Of a DNA stretch of 64,000 bases, positions 51,746-60,392 are shown one piece after another. Both the position numbers and the translations under genes were made by a program. Each line of letters starts with the position of its first letter. The first letter of the stretch is position 1. The notes beneath the pieces are model-generated. The model ran no database searches. It saw only the letters and a list, made by a program, of their open reading frames with translations, and was not told the origin of the DNA. Origin of the DNA: G963667675 sp965249215 (lineage in GTDB: Bacteria > Chloroflexota > Dehalococcoidia > Lucifugimonadales > UBA3495); the NCBI GenBank assembly GCA_965249215.1, contig CBDFLN010000001.1:744001-808000 (forward strand). Reading direction: 5' to 3'.

Positions 51746-53038
51746 ATGGAGTTTTCAATATCGCAGCGGCTTTTCGACGAAGCCCAGAAGTATATCCCCG
51801 GAGGCGTCAACAGCCCGGTGCGTTCGTTTAGGGCCGTGGAGGGCACGCCCCTGTTCATCACCCGAGGCGAGGGCGCGCGTATATGGGATGCGGACGGCAA
51901 CGAGTTCGTCGACTACGTGGGATCCTGGGGGCCGTTGGTGTTGGGACATGCCCACCCGGCGGTTCTGGAGGCGCTGAGAAAGACGGCGGAAAAGGGCGTG
52001 AGCTTCGGCGCGCTGGTGGAAGGGGAGGTAGAGCTGGCCAGGACAATCTGCCAGGCCATTCCTTCGGTGGAAACGGTGCGCCTGGTCAACTCGGGAACAG
52101 AAGCGTGCATGAGCGCAATACGGCTGGCCAGGGCGTTCACCGGGCGAAACAAAATCATCAAATTCGCCGGGTGCTATCACGGACATGCCGACGGCCTCCT
52201 GGTAAAGGCGGGGTCTGGGGCATTGACCCACGGAATCGCCACCAGCGCGGGAGTGCCGGAGTCGTATGCCAAAGAGACCCTGGTGGCCGACTACAACGAC
52301 CTTGGATCCGTGGAACAGTATTTCAACGCTAATCCGGATGACATTGCAGGGGTCATTGTGGAGCCGGTGGCGGGAAACATGGGCGTAGTACCGCCGGCTG
52401 GCGGGTTTCTAGAAGGATTGAGCCGCTTGACCGCGCAAGCGGGGGCGCTGCTCATCTTCGACGAGGTAATCACCGGGTTCCGGGTGTCTTACGGCGGAGC
52501 TCAAAGCCTCTACGGGGTGACGCCGGACATTACCTGCCTGGGCAAAATCATCGGCGGCGGCCTGCCCGTGGGGGCTTACGGGGGCCGCAGAGACATAATG
52601 GAAATGGTTGCTCCGCTGGGCCCCATGTACCAAGCCGGCACCCTATCGGGGAATCCCCTGGCTGTCGCAGCCGGCATCGCTACCTTGGGGGAACTGTCGC
52701 GGCCGGGGACCTACCAGAGGCTGGAATCTATGTGCTGCCAGCTAACGGAAGGGCTGTCCGAGATCTTCGGCCGCCTGGAAGTCCCAGGAACCATAAACCG
52801 GGTTGGGTCGGTGTTCTGCGGGTTCTTCAACCCGGGGCCAGTGGAGAATCTGGCCCAAGTGGAAAGTTCGGATACCAACCAGTACAAGCGGTTCTTCCAC
52901 GCCATGCTGGCTCACGGCGTTTATCTTGCCCCGTCGCAATTCGAAGCAGGATTTGTCTCGCTGGCCCACACCGGGTTCGAGATAGACCAGACCCTTATCG
53001 CGGCAGAGGCGGCCTTGCGGAAAGTGAGAAACGGTTGA
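51746..53038 (+). CDS. hemL: Glutamate-1-semialdehyde 2,1-aminomutase
   Basis: This 430-residue PLP enzyme makes 5-aminolevulinate from glutamate semialdehyde (C5 pathway). PGGVNSPVRSF is at the N-terminus, DYVGSWGPLVLGHAHP follows, LIFDEVITGFRV carries the cofactor-binding Asp, and CLGKIIGGGLPVGAYGG carries the PLP lysine. The length is normal. ATG 51746 follows the hemB stop with no gap. The presence of hemL implies that glutamyl-tRNA reductase (hemA) is encoded elsewhere in the genome. Confidence 0.96.
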   Translation: MEFSISQRLFDEAQKYIPGGVNSPVRSFRAVEGTPLFITRGEGARIWDADGNEFVDYVGSWGPLVLGHAHPAVLEALRKTAEKGVSFGALVEGEVELARTICQAIPSVETVRLVNSGTEACMSAIRLARAFTGRNKIIKFAGCYHGHADGLLVKAGSGALTHGIATSAGVPESYAKETLVADYNDLGSVEQYFNANPDDIAGVIVEPVAGNMGVVPPAGGFLEGLSRLTAQAGALLIFDEVITGFRVSYGGAQSLYGVTPDITCLGKIIGGGLPVGAYGGRRDIMEMVAPLGPMYQAGTLSGNPLAVAAGIATLGELSRPGTYQRLESMCCQLTEGLSEIFGRLEVPGTINRVGSVFCGFFNPGPVENLAQVESSDTNQYKRFFHAMLAHGVYLAPSQFEAGFVSLAHTGFEIDQTLIAAEAALRKVRNG

Positions 53039-53082
53039 AGGCTGGGGGCCGGAGAAAAATACCCCGGAGGACCAATGCGTTA

Positions 53083-53113
53083 AACCAAAACGACCCGCCT
53101 GATTACCGGCGGG
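53083..53113 (-). terminator. Terminator after nickel SOD gene (minus strand), possibly bidirectional with hemL
   Basis: CCCGCC (53094-53099) and GGCGGG (53108-53113) form a GC stem. On the minus strand it is followed by a T-rich run (GTTTTGGTTT), as expected of a terminator for the sodN gene ending at 53143. It lies between the convergent hemL and sodN genes. Confidence 0.65.
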
Positions 53114-53142
53114 CCGTCAGGTGTTACCAAGTCTAAGGTCTT

Positions 53143-53601
53143 CTAGCTGCCGTAGCGCGCGGCGGCGTTGGGGTCGCTGTAAGCGACGTTCTTGGTCGCC
53201 CAGAAAGCCGCGGCTATGTCGTCCACCGAGGCTACCAGTTCTTCGCAGGCGGCCATATCCACCGCCTGGCGGCAGCGGCCAGCCAGCTTCAGGGCGGAGT
53301 TGAACTTGGAGGCCAAGTCGTTGGCGTCGGTATTGGGCCAAGCGTAGTCGGCCCAGAGGATGCGCAGCTCGCGCTTGCAAAGCTCGGCGTGCTCCTCCTT
53401 CGCCCCTACGTAGCGGGACATGGTGTTGGCGTAGGCCACGTGGTCATCGCCCTCCTCCAGGGCCTGCATCCGCAGCACCATCTTCTGCACGGTCTGGGCG
53501 GCGATTTTCGCTGCTATCGGGTCGTAAATCCCGCAGGGGATATCGCAGTGGGCCTCGGCTACCTGCGCCTTCAACAGCCCCAGTGGGTTAAACATATCCA
53601 T
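53143..53601 (-). CDS. sodN: Nickel-containing superoxide dismutase
   Basis: This 152-residue protein begins with a short propeptide of about 17 residues, then HCDIPCGIYDP. After cleavage this provides the nickel hook, with the terminal His and the two cysteines as ligands (HCDLPCGVYDP in known NiSOD). The rest is helical, as in the family. It detoxifies superoxide. The processing protease SodX, usually next to sodN, is not seen here. NiSOD is common in marine bacteria and Chloroflexota. ATG 53601 is preceded by GCGAGGATAT on the coding strand. Confidence 0.95.
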   Translation of the reverse strand: MDMFNPLGLLKAQVAEAHCDIPCGIYDPIAAKIAAQTVQKMVLRMQALEEGDDHVAYANTMSRYVGAKEEHAELCKRELRILWADYAWPNTDANDLASKFNSALKLAGRCRQAVDMAACEELVASVDDIAAAFWATKNVAYSDPNAAARYGS

Positions 53602-53703
53602 ATCCTCGCTTGTGTAAGATTTGAAGCAGGCACAAGATTACAAGAAAAAGCGCCGGTTAGCAAGTCCCCCAGGTTCCCGTAACCCAGCCTGGACATTGCC
53701 GAC

Positions 53704-54744
53704 TCAGGTGAGAGGAAAGGGTGACTGCCACCATTTTCCGGTGTCGTTGACGTGGATCGACTCCACCCACTTGACCCACTCGAAACCCCGTTTGCCCGGG
53801 GCGGCCAGCCGCACCGGAAAGCCGTGCCCGTGGGAGATTGACTCTCCGCCAACGTGGGTGGCCAACAGGTAGCCGTCGGCTTCTTTCAGGGAGAAGCGAC
53901 GCTGGTATCCCGTGACGGACCTAACGGTAATGCTGCCCGCTCCGGGCTTCACGCCTGCCGCTTGCAATACTTCCCTCAGGGGCGTTCCTTCCCATTCCTG
54001 GGTAGAATACCAACCGCCGGTGCAGTCCAGCAGCGCGGTGAGCTTCTCCCGGCGGCTGTTGACGTCTTCCAAGTTAAGGCTCAGGTCATGGCGGACCAAC
54101 CCCGAAACACTTAGCCGCCACGAGCCGGCGTTGACCCGGTCCGGATGGTCGTTCAGCCAAGACGTGGTGGGGAAGGCATTGCCGGCAAAACTGGCGCGCT
54201 CGTGGGACCCGGTAAACCGCCGGTCTCCTCCCGGAAGTTCCAAGGCGTCGGCGGCAAATTCGCCGACGCGCCACAGGGCGAGGCCGGCAACGCTGAGCCC
54301 GGCCAGCCGCAAAAAGGACCGGCGCTGCGCCCAGAAACGGGGCCGCAGGGTCCAGGAATGGGTGAATGTGTGCCAGGCTACAAGGGGGGCAAGCAACAGA
54401 GACAGGTATATGTGCCAACTTACCCCGCTGAAGCCCAGGTAGGTGAAGTAACTACCGTAGCTCCAAGCTACTCCGAGGCCCAGGGCGGCCAGCAGCAACC
54501 CGAATATGGCTACGGAGCCGAGGAGCAGGGCGGGTTTTTGCCTCCAATGGGCCTTGTTGGTCAGGGACATCAGGATGTTCCGGCCCTTCCAAAGCAGCAG
54601 CGCCACCAGAGCGAAGCCGGAGACCCGATGCACTTGAAGAGCGAGCGCCCAGTCGGAAGAGCCCCCGATAAGCCCCAGGAACCCGGTGACCAGGGAAAGC
54701 CCGCCTGCGATAAGGATGAAGACGTTGGCCCAAGGATACGCCAT
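53704..54744 (-). CDS. Membrane-anchored sulfite-oxidase-fold molybdopterin protein
   Basis: This 346-residue protein has about five N-terminal helices (residues 1-180: LIAGGLSLVTGFLGLIG, VSGFALVALLLW, LLLGSVAIFGLLLAALG). These look like a cytochrome b/DUF4405-like membrane part with histidines in HRVSGF and VAWHTFTHSW. The remainder (about 190-346) is the sulfite-oxidase molybdopterin fold. SVSGLVRHDLSLNLEDVNSR and LTALLDCTGGWYSTQEWEGT place the likely Mo-ligand cysteine, and VRLAAPGKRGFEWVKWVESI ends the domain. It probably transfers electrons from a periplasmic molybdoenzyme to quinone. The substrate is unknown. Confidence 0.85.
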   Translation of the reverse strand: MAYPWANVFILIAGGLSLVTGFLGLIGGSSDWALALQVHRVSGFALVALLLWKGRNILMSLTNKAHWRQKPALLLGSVAIFGLLLAALGLGVAWSYGSYFTYLGFSGVSWHIYLSLLLAPLVAWHTFTHSWTLRPRFWAQRRSFLRLAGLSVAGLALWRVGEFAADALELPGGDRRFTGSHERASFAGNAFPTTSWLNDHPDRVNAGSWRLSVSGLVRHDLSLNLEDVNSRREKLTALLDCTGGWYSTQEWEGTPLREVLQAAGVKPGAGSITVRSVTGYQRRFSLKEADGYLLATHVGGESISHGHGFPVRLAAPGKRGFEWVKWVESIHVNDTGKWWQSPFPLT

Positions 54745-54873
54745 GTCGCTGTCCTCTGGGTTGTTGCAAATGGTGTACGTTAGCCGGGCCTGGGCGGTTT
54801 CAGCGACGCCAACTGTGACGGACGTAGAGACGCCGCGCGCTGCACAAGCAGGCGGCCAGGGCGCCGGCCGGGA

Positions 54874-55707
54874 CTAGGGCAACCGGGTGTCGGGGTGGTC
54901 AAGGATGTACCGGGCCTGCCGGACTCCGAAGTCCTCTTGCAGCTGTACCGTAAGGCCGCCGTCGACGACCAGGGAGTGGCCGGTGATGAACGCCGCCTCG
55001 TCGGAACTGAGGAACACGACCGCGTTGGCTATGTCCTCGGGTTTGCCCAGTTTGCGCAAGGGGTATTGGTCCTGGAAGAAGCGTTCCCCCGACGGGTTCT
55101 CGTCCCAACCGGCCCTGATGCGTTCCGTGACTATATGCCCAGGGCAGACGGCGTTGACCCTTATGCCCAACGGCCCAAAGTCGGTGGCCATCTGCCGCGT
55201 CATTCCGATGACCGCCGACTTGCCCACCTCGTAGACCATCTTTCCAGGGGCTGCCAGCAGGCCGTGCACCGAGGAGACGTTGATTATGCTGCCCACTCCA
55301 GTTTTCCGCATTTCGGGCACAGCGTACTTGGCGGCGAGGAATATGGCCTTGACCAGCAGGGACATTCCCCAGTCCCAGTCCTCTTCGGTGACCTCAAGGG
55401 CCCCCTCCGCCCCGCTGCCGTGCTTGGGGGTGTAGGCGTTGTTGACCAGGATGTCCAACCTGCCCCACAGCTCGGCCGCACGGTCGACCATCAATTTGAT
55501 GTCCTGATGCTGCGACAAGTCCGCATTTATGCTGTCAGCCGTTCCGCCCTGGGCGCGTATCCCGGCAACGTTGGCCTCGGCAGCGGCCTCGTCTATGTCG
55601 GCAATCAACACCCTGGCTCCCTCTTTCGCCAGCCGCCGGGCACAGCTGCCGCCGATTCCCTGGGCGCCGCCGGTAACGATGGCTGCCCGGCCGTCCAGTC
55701 TGCCCAT
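54874..55707 (-). CDS. Short-chain dehydrogenase/reductase
   Basis: This 277-residue classical SDR has the nucleotide loop GGAQGIGGSCARRLAKEGAR with IADIDEAAAE. LVNNAYTPKHG has Tyr in place of the usual Gly of NNAG. The catalytic Ser is in IINVSSVHGLL, and YEVGKSAVIG is the YxxxK motif. An extra C-terminal stretch of about 25 residues follows the usual end (VVDGGLTVQLQEDF). The natural substrate is unknown. It stands alone between divergent and convergent neighbours. Confidence 0.9.
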   Translation of the reverse strand: MGRLDGRAAIVTGGAQGIGGSCARRLAKEGARVLIADIDEAAAEANVAGIRAQGGTADSINADLSQHQDIKLMVDRAAELWGRLDILVNNAYTPKHGSGAEGALEVTEEDWDWGMSLLVKAIFLAAKYAVPEMRKTGVGSIINVSSVHGLLAAPGKMVYEVGKSAVIGMTRQMATDFGPLGIRVNAVCPGHIVTERIRAGWDENPSGERFFQDQYPLRKLGKPEDIANAVVFLSSDEAAFITGHSLVVDGGLTVQLQEDFGVRQARYILDHPDTRLP

Positions 55708-55793
55708 AGCTCACCTCGCTGTGAGGGTTATTGATGCTTAGCCTGGAGCCTGCTTCCAACGCCTGATGTGCCCCGCCGCGCCCCGCTGGAAGG

Positions 55794-57641
55794 CTATTCG
55801 GCAGATGCGGTGCGGCGGGTAGGGGTGCCGGCGATGTAGCCTGATAGGTTCAGGGCGGTGTGAATCAGGCCGGTGTGGGAGTAGGCTTGGGGGAAATTGC
55901 CGAGTTGCCGGCCCAGGTCAGGGTCGAACATCTCAGCGAAGAGACCCAGGTGGTTGGCCCGCTTGGTAATCATCTCGTGGAAGTAGTCCATTCCCCGGTC
56001 GGTCTGCCCGGTGTAAATGAGGTTGCCGATCAACCAGAAACTGAGCAGCGTGAATGCGCCCTCACGCTGGCCCTCCAGGCCGTCGTCAGTCTCCTCGGGC
56101 AGATAGCGCCAGACCAGCGGCCCGTCGGTCAACTCCCGCTCGATGGCGTCCACGTTCAGGCGTACCCGCGGGTCGTCTCTAGGGATCATCCCCAGGAAGG
56201 GTATCGCCAGATTGGAAGCATCCAACGCCTCGGAGCCGTACCGTTGCCGGAAAGCCTGCTTGCCCGAGCTCCACCCTAAGTCCAGAATCTCGGTCTTGAT
56301 GTTGTCGGCGGCCAAGGACCAGCGCCTGTATAACCGTCGCTCTCCCCGGGCGGCGGCGATGTAGGCGGCCTGGTCGAGGGCAGACCAACACATGACCTTG
56401 GAATATACGAAGTGCTGCTGGTCGCCCCGCACCTCCCACACTCCCCGGTCTTTGCGCTGCCAATTGCCCATAACCGTTTCGGCCAGGGAACTGACCAGTT
56501 GCCAGGCCTCTGCCGGTATCTCCCCGTGGAGAGTAAGCAGGGAATGGATGGACAGGATGACCTCGCCGAAAACGTCCATTTGCAGGTGGTCGGCGGCGGC
56601 GTTGCCGATGCGTACAGGCTGGGAGTTTTCGTAACCGCTGAGATGGTCGAGAGTGTATTCCCGCAGAGACGAAATGGGGGTTATGCCGTAGACGATGCGA
56701 GTCTTGCGCCGCCCCAACTGGCACTGCTGCAGGAGCCAGTGCATGTAGTGGTCGGCCCCGTAGGCGTCACCCAGGCGGTAGAGGATGTCAACGGTGAAGG
56801 CGGTGTCCCGCAGCCAGGAGAACCGGTAGTCCCAGTTGCGGGAGCCGCCCAGGGTTTCGGGCAGGCTGGTGGTGGGCGCGGCGACTATGGCCCCGGTGCG
56901 GTGGTACATCATCAGATGCAGGGCCAGGAATGAGCGGACCACCGAGTCCCGCCACAGGCCCTCGTAGTTCATCCTGGCCACCAGGCCACGCCAGTACCGC
57001 TGGGTGTAATCCAGCTTTTCCGCCGTGCGGCTGCCCTCCAAGCTGGAAGGGCCGCCGTGACCATAAGAGAGCACGAAGGTGACCGTTTGGCCTTCTGTCA
57101 GCTGGAAATCGTGCACCACGCCCCGGTCGTCGAATGGTAGGGATATGTTGGCCAGCAGCGTCACGGTCTGCCGCCCGCCCCTGGCTTGGACAGCGCCTCT
57201 TCCGGCGTTGCCGCCCAGCGAGCGGAAGCTGGGGACGGTGCGGGCGTAGTCGTGCCTGGGTTGGAAATCGCAGCGCAGCGCAACGCTTCCCGACTGGCAG
57301 GTGACTGTCCGGTGGATTTCGTTGGGCGCTACCGGAGGAGTCTCGGGGTTGTTATCGTGGTCGGCGGGAGCGGGCATGAAGTCGGTGATGGAAACAACCC
57401 CGGAGGAGGTACGGAAGGTGGTCTGCAGGACGTTGGTGTCGGCAACGTACCCCTGAATGGTCTCGATGACGGTTTCCGTGGGGCTGATACGGAAATGCCC
57501 GCCCACTTCCGGGTCGAGGATAGCGGCGAACACGCTGGGGGAGTCGAAGCGCGGAAAGCAGCACCAGTCAATAGAGCCGTCGGTCCCGACAAGCGCCGCC
57601 GATGACATGTTGCCTATCAGTCCGTAGTCGTACACGCTCAA
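55794..57641 (-). CDS. GH15 family glucoamylase/trehalase-like glycoside hydrolase
   Basis: This 615-residue protein is of glycoside hydrolase family 15. It opens YDYGLIGNMSSAALVGTDGS then IDWCCFPRFDSPSVFAAIL, the hallmark of bacterial GH15/trehalase-like proteins. The (alpha/alpha)6 barrel includes GGSRNWDYRFSWLRDTAFTV and later a WRYLPEETDDGLEGQREGAF segment that carries a likely catalytic glutamate. No signal peptide is seen, so it is cytoplasmic, which fits glycogen, maltooligosaccharide or trehalose turnover. It starts at ATG 57641. Glucan-related neighbours are absent. Confidence 0.92.
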   Translation of the reverse strand: MSVYDYGLIGNMSSAALVGTDGSIDWCCFPRFDSPSVFAAILDPEVGGHFRISPTETVIETIQGYVADTNVLQTTFRTSSGVVSITDFMPAPADHDNNPETPPVAPNEIHRTVTCQSGSVALRCDFQPRHDYARTVPSFRSLGGNAGRGAVQARGGRQTVTLLANISLPFDDRGVVHDFQLTEGQTVTFVLSYGHGGPSSLEGSRTAEKLDYTQRYWRGLVARMNYEGLWRDSVVRSFLALHLMMYHRTGAIVAAPTTSLPETLGGSRNWDYRFSWLRDTAFTVDILYRLGDAYGADHYMHWLLQQCQLGRRKTRIVYGITPISSLREYTLDHLSGYENSQPVRIGNAAADHLQMDVFGEVILSIHSLLTLHGEIPAEAWQLVSSLAETVMGNWQRKDRGVWEVRGDQQHFVYSKVMCWSALDQAAYIAAARGERRLYRRWSLAADNIKTEILDLGWSSGKQAFRQRYGSEALDASNLAIPFLGMIPRDDPRVRLNVDAIERELTDGPLVWRYLPEETDDGLEGQREGAFTLLSFWLIGNLIYTGQTDRGMDYFHEMITKRANHLGLFAEMFDPDLGRQLGNFPQAYSHTGLIHTALNLSGYIAGTPTRRTASAE

Positions 57642-57967
57642 TGTGGTGCACAGCGGTGCTGGATAGTGAAGCTTGTTATGTCGCTAAATGTACCATCCTA
57701 AGGCAAATCGATGCAACGAATGGGCGGTGTAATTTCGTCCGGTATAGTTTGCCGGCCCTGGACGGGCTATCGGCCCGCGAGCAGCTCGCCCACGCTGGGG
57801 GCTTCCAAATAGCGGGGAGCAACGGCGGAGAATCTGCTAGAATGTTCCCGCTCGGAACATCGGACGGCTTGGGAGATCCTGTAGTCTTCTTGGACTAACG
57901 CGCCGGGCCGACTGCGATGCAACTGCGGGATGAGCCCGTCTTGTTCCGGAGCAAAGGAGATGCGGTA
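57642..57967. other. Divergent intergenic region
   Basis: About 325 bp separates the GH15 gene (minus) and the lipoprotein gene (plus), so both promoters should be here. I see no gene, no repeat and no clear promoter. Confidence 0.5.
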
Positions 57968-58726
57968 ATGAGCTTATCCAAGACGATTCGCAACGGGTTG
58001 TTAATCGTTATATTGGTGATGGGCTTCTTGTTTTCGGCCGCGGCCTGCGGCGGGCCTTCGGCTTCCGATGACGAGGCCGTACCTACGCCAACCCCGGAGT
58101 TGTCGCTGGATGAATTGCTTTCCAAGTTGGGGGGGAACCTGACGGGTATGGAAACGATGAGGTTCGACCTTGTCGACGAGCATGAGTCGGGGGCGCCGTT
58201 TTTCGGCATGACTCTAAAGAGCTTGGAAGGAGAGATCAAGGCTCCCGCCAGCTTCAGGATGGCGGTAAAGGTAAAGACTACGGGTGTCGCCTTCGTGGAA
58301 ATAGGCATGTTAGCTGTTGGGGATGAGGCGTTCATGAAGTTCTCAGAAGACGCCCCCTGGGCGCCCTTGCCCCTGGACCAGGTGCCATTTAACTTCGCCG
58401 GACTGGGGCCAACGTTGAGCGACCTGCTTCCCATCATCAAAGATACGACTATCGCCGGCCGGGAGTTGATAGAGGGCGACCAGACCATCCGCTTGGACGG
58501 CAACGTCCAGTCCGAGGACCTGTCAGACCTTATCACTACGGTGGACGCGGGCCATCGGGTGGACCTGACCCTGTGGATTGACGAAGACGAGATTAACCTG
58601 CGGCAGTTGAGGATCTCGGGCCAAATCTACGACGACGACGGCCCGGAAACCAGCCGCCTGCTAAGCATCACGGGCATCGACCAGCCCGTTGAAATCGAAC
58701 TTCCGGACGTTGCATCCAGCCCGTGA
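57968..58726 (+). CDS. LppX/LprAFG-type lipoprotein
   Basis: This 252-residue lipoprotein has a signal peptide ending LFSAAAC with the lipid-anchor cysteine at about residue 27, then a short acidic spacer. The fold-sized remainder resembles LppX_LprAFG (KLGGNLTGMETMRFDLVDEH, FRMAVKVKTTGVAFVEIGML), whose members carry lipids to the outer envelope. I use ATG 57968 with GGAG upstream; an upstream in-frame start would precede the signal peptide. The stop overlaps the GTG start of the following MFS gene, a pairing seen with LprG and its partner efflux pump in mycobacteria (Rv1410c/P55). Confidence 0.85.
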   Translation: MSLSKTIRNGLLIVILVMGFLFSAAACGGPSASDDEAVPTPTPELSLDELLSKLGGNLTGMETMRFDLVDEHESGAPFFGMTLKSLEGEIKAPASFRMAVKVKTTGVAFVEIGMLAVGDEAFMKFSEDAPWAPLPLDQVPFNFAGLGPTLSDLLPIIKDTTIAGRELIEGDQTIRLDGNVQSEDLSDLITTVDAGHRVDLTLWIDEDEINLRQLRISGQIYDDDGPETSRLLSITGIDQPVEIELPDVASSP

Positions 58727-60192
58727 CCACAAGCGGCGCTAGGGCGCGCCTCGCCTCGCTGGGTTCCTCCCAGACAGTAGTCCTGGGCATCATATGCCTG
58801 GGAGTATTCTCCACGGCCTTGGACCAGACCGTAGTGGTCGCCGCGCTGCCCAGCGTAATGGTGGACCTGGAGATTGCCCTTACCGACCTGGACAAAGCAT
58901 CGTGGATTGTGACCGGATACCTGGTAGCCTACACAGTGGCGATGCCCCTGGCGGGGCGCCTGTCGGATGTACACGGCCGGATCCGGATGTTCCAGTGGGC
59001 ATTGGTCCTGTTCTCCATAGGGTCGGGGTTGGTGGCGGTCGCTCCGGACTTTTCCTGGGTCGTGTCCGCCAGGGTGCTCCAAGCCATCGGAGGCGGCGCA
59101 ACGGTGCCCATTGGGTTGGCCTTGGCCGCGGGAGCGGTCGCCCCGGAGAAGCGAGGAGTTGCCCTGGGCCTGGTGGCTGCGTCGGCCGAGGCCGGGTCCG
59201 TGCTGGGCCCGCTTTACGGGGGCGGCATCATCGAATGGATCGGCTGGCGGTGGATATTCTGGCTGGACATACCCCAGAGTCTTATTTTGATAGCCCTTCT
59301 GGCCCTTTTGCCGAACCGGGCCAACCCCGAGGCCAAGATGGACTACTTTGGGGCAGTGACCCTGGTGGCGGCCCTGACCGTCCTGACCATGGCCCTGTCC
59401 CAAAGAAGTCTCTTCTCTGGGGAGTCGCTCATACCCTATCTCATGGCAGCCCTCGGCGTTTTCTTGATCTTCGTGTTGATCTTGGCGCAGAGACGGGTGG
59501 CCCAACCGCTGCTGGCGTCCTTCCTCTACAGTTCCAGGGTCTTTGTGTCGTCCAGCGTTACCCAGTTCCTGGTGGGGGTCGCCTTGATCATATCCCTGGT
59601 ATGCGTGCCCCTCATGGCCAGCACGGTGATGGAGAAGCAGGCCTGGGAAAGCGCACTGCACCTGGTCCGCCTTACGGCCGCCATTCCGGTGGGGGCGTTG
59701 GTTGGAGGCTATATCCTGCGGTGGACGGGAGTGAGGGCGGTGTGCATAACCGGTCTTGGCCTCATGGGGGTGGGCTTGCTGAGAATGAGCGGCTGGGAAA
59801 CGGATGTGGCGGAAATCGAGCTGTCGGTGCCGCTGGCCGCTGCGGGCCTGGGATTTGGACTGGTGATTCCTCCCATCAGTGTCGCCGCTTTGAGCACCGC
59901 TCCCAGTCATTATTGGGGCACCGCGGCTTCGTTGATTACCGCGTCGCGCATGATCGGGATGGCGTTGGGGCTGTCCGCGCTGGCGGCGTGGGGCATTGAG
60001 CGTTTCTACAGCCTGACCTCCCACGTGACCATTGGAGAGACGTTCGAGGAGACCGAGGGACCCTTGATAGAAGCCGGGGTCACGGTGTTCCAGAACCTGT
60101 TTACCATAGCGGGGTTCCTGTCACTCGTTGCGATTTTGCCGGCGCTGCTGATGCGGGTAGAGAACACCGAAGAAGGGCCAAGCTTTTTGTGA
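58723..60192 (+). CDS. MFS transporter, DHA2 (14-helix) type
   Basis: This 489-residue membrane transporter starts at GTG 58723, overlapping the upstream stop by four bases. It shows VFSTALDQTVVVAALPSVMV and LTDLDKASWIVTGYLVAYTV (conserved motif region of DHA2 drug:H+ antiporters), then GRLSDVHGRIRMF (motif A) and a later LGLVAASAEAGSVLGPLYGG (motif C-like). About 14 helices are predicted. Coupling to an LppX/LprG-like lipoprotein matches the mycobacterial LprG-P55 pair, which exports lipids or drugs. I infer a lipid or drug exporter. Confidence 0.9.
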   Translation: MTTSGARARLASLGSSQTVVLGIICLGVFSTALDQTVVVAALPSVMVDLEIALTDLDKASWIVTGYLVAYTVAMPLAGRLSDVHGRIRMFQWALVLFSIGSGLVAVAPDFSWVVSARVLQAIGGGATVPIGLALAAGAVAPEKRGVALGLVAASAEAGSVLGPLYGGGIIEWIGWRWIFWLDIPQSLILIALLALLPNRANPEAKMDYFGAVTLVAALTVLTMALSQRSLFSGESLIPYLMAALGVFLIFVLILAQRRVAQPLLASFLYSSRVFVSSSVTQFLVGVALIISLVCVPLMASTVMEKQAWESALHLVRLTAAIPVGALVGGYILRWTGVRAVCITGLGLMGVGLLRMSGWETDVAEIELSVPLAAAGLGFGLVIPPISVAALSTAPSHYWGTAASLITASRMIGMALGLSALAAWGIERFYSLTSHVTIGETFEETEGPLIEAGVTVFQNLFTIAGFLSLVAILPALLMRVENTEEGPSFL

Positions 60193-60392
60193 GTTTGGCG
60201 GCCGTCGAAGGACGACGGGGGGCAGAAGCGTTGGCAGCGGGGATACCAGTGGGCGAAATGTTAGTCTTCCCCCCTCTGGGGAGACGGGTTTCTTACAAAC
60301 TCTTTACTTTCTGAAACTTGTGGTTTAATGTGTTTAACTGCGCGTGAATACAGCCGTGGCCCCTAGGTAGGACTGACTGATAAGGAGGAAAA

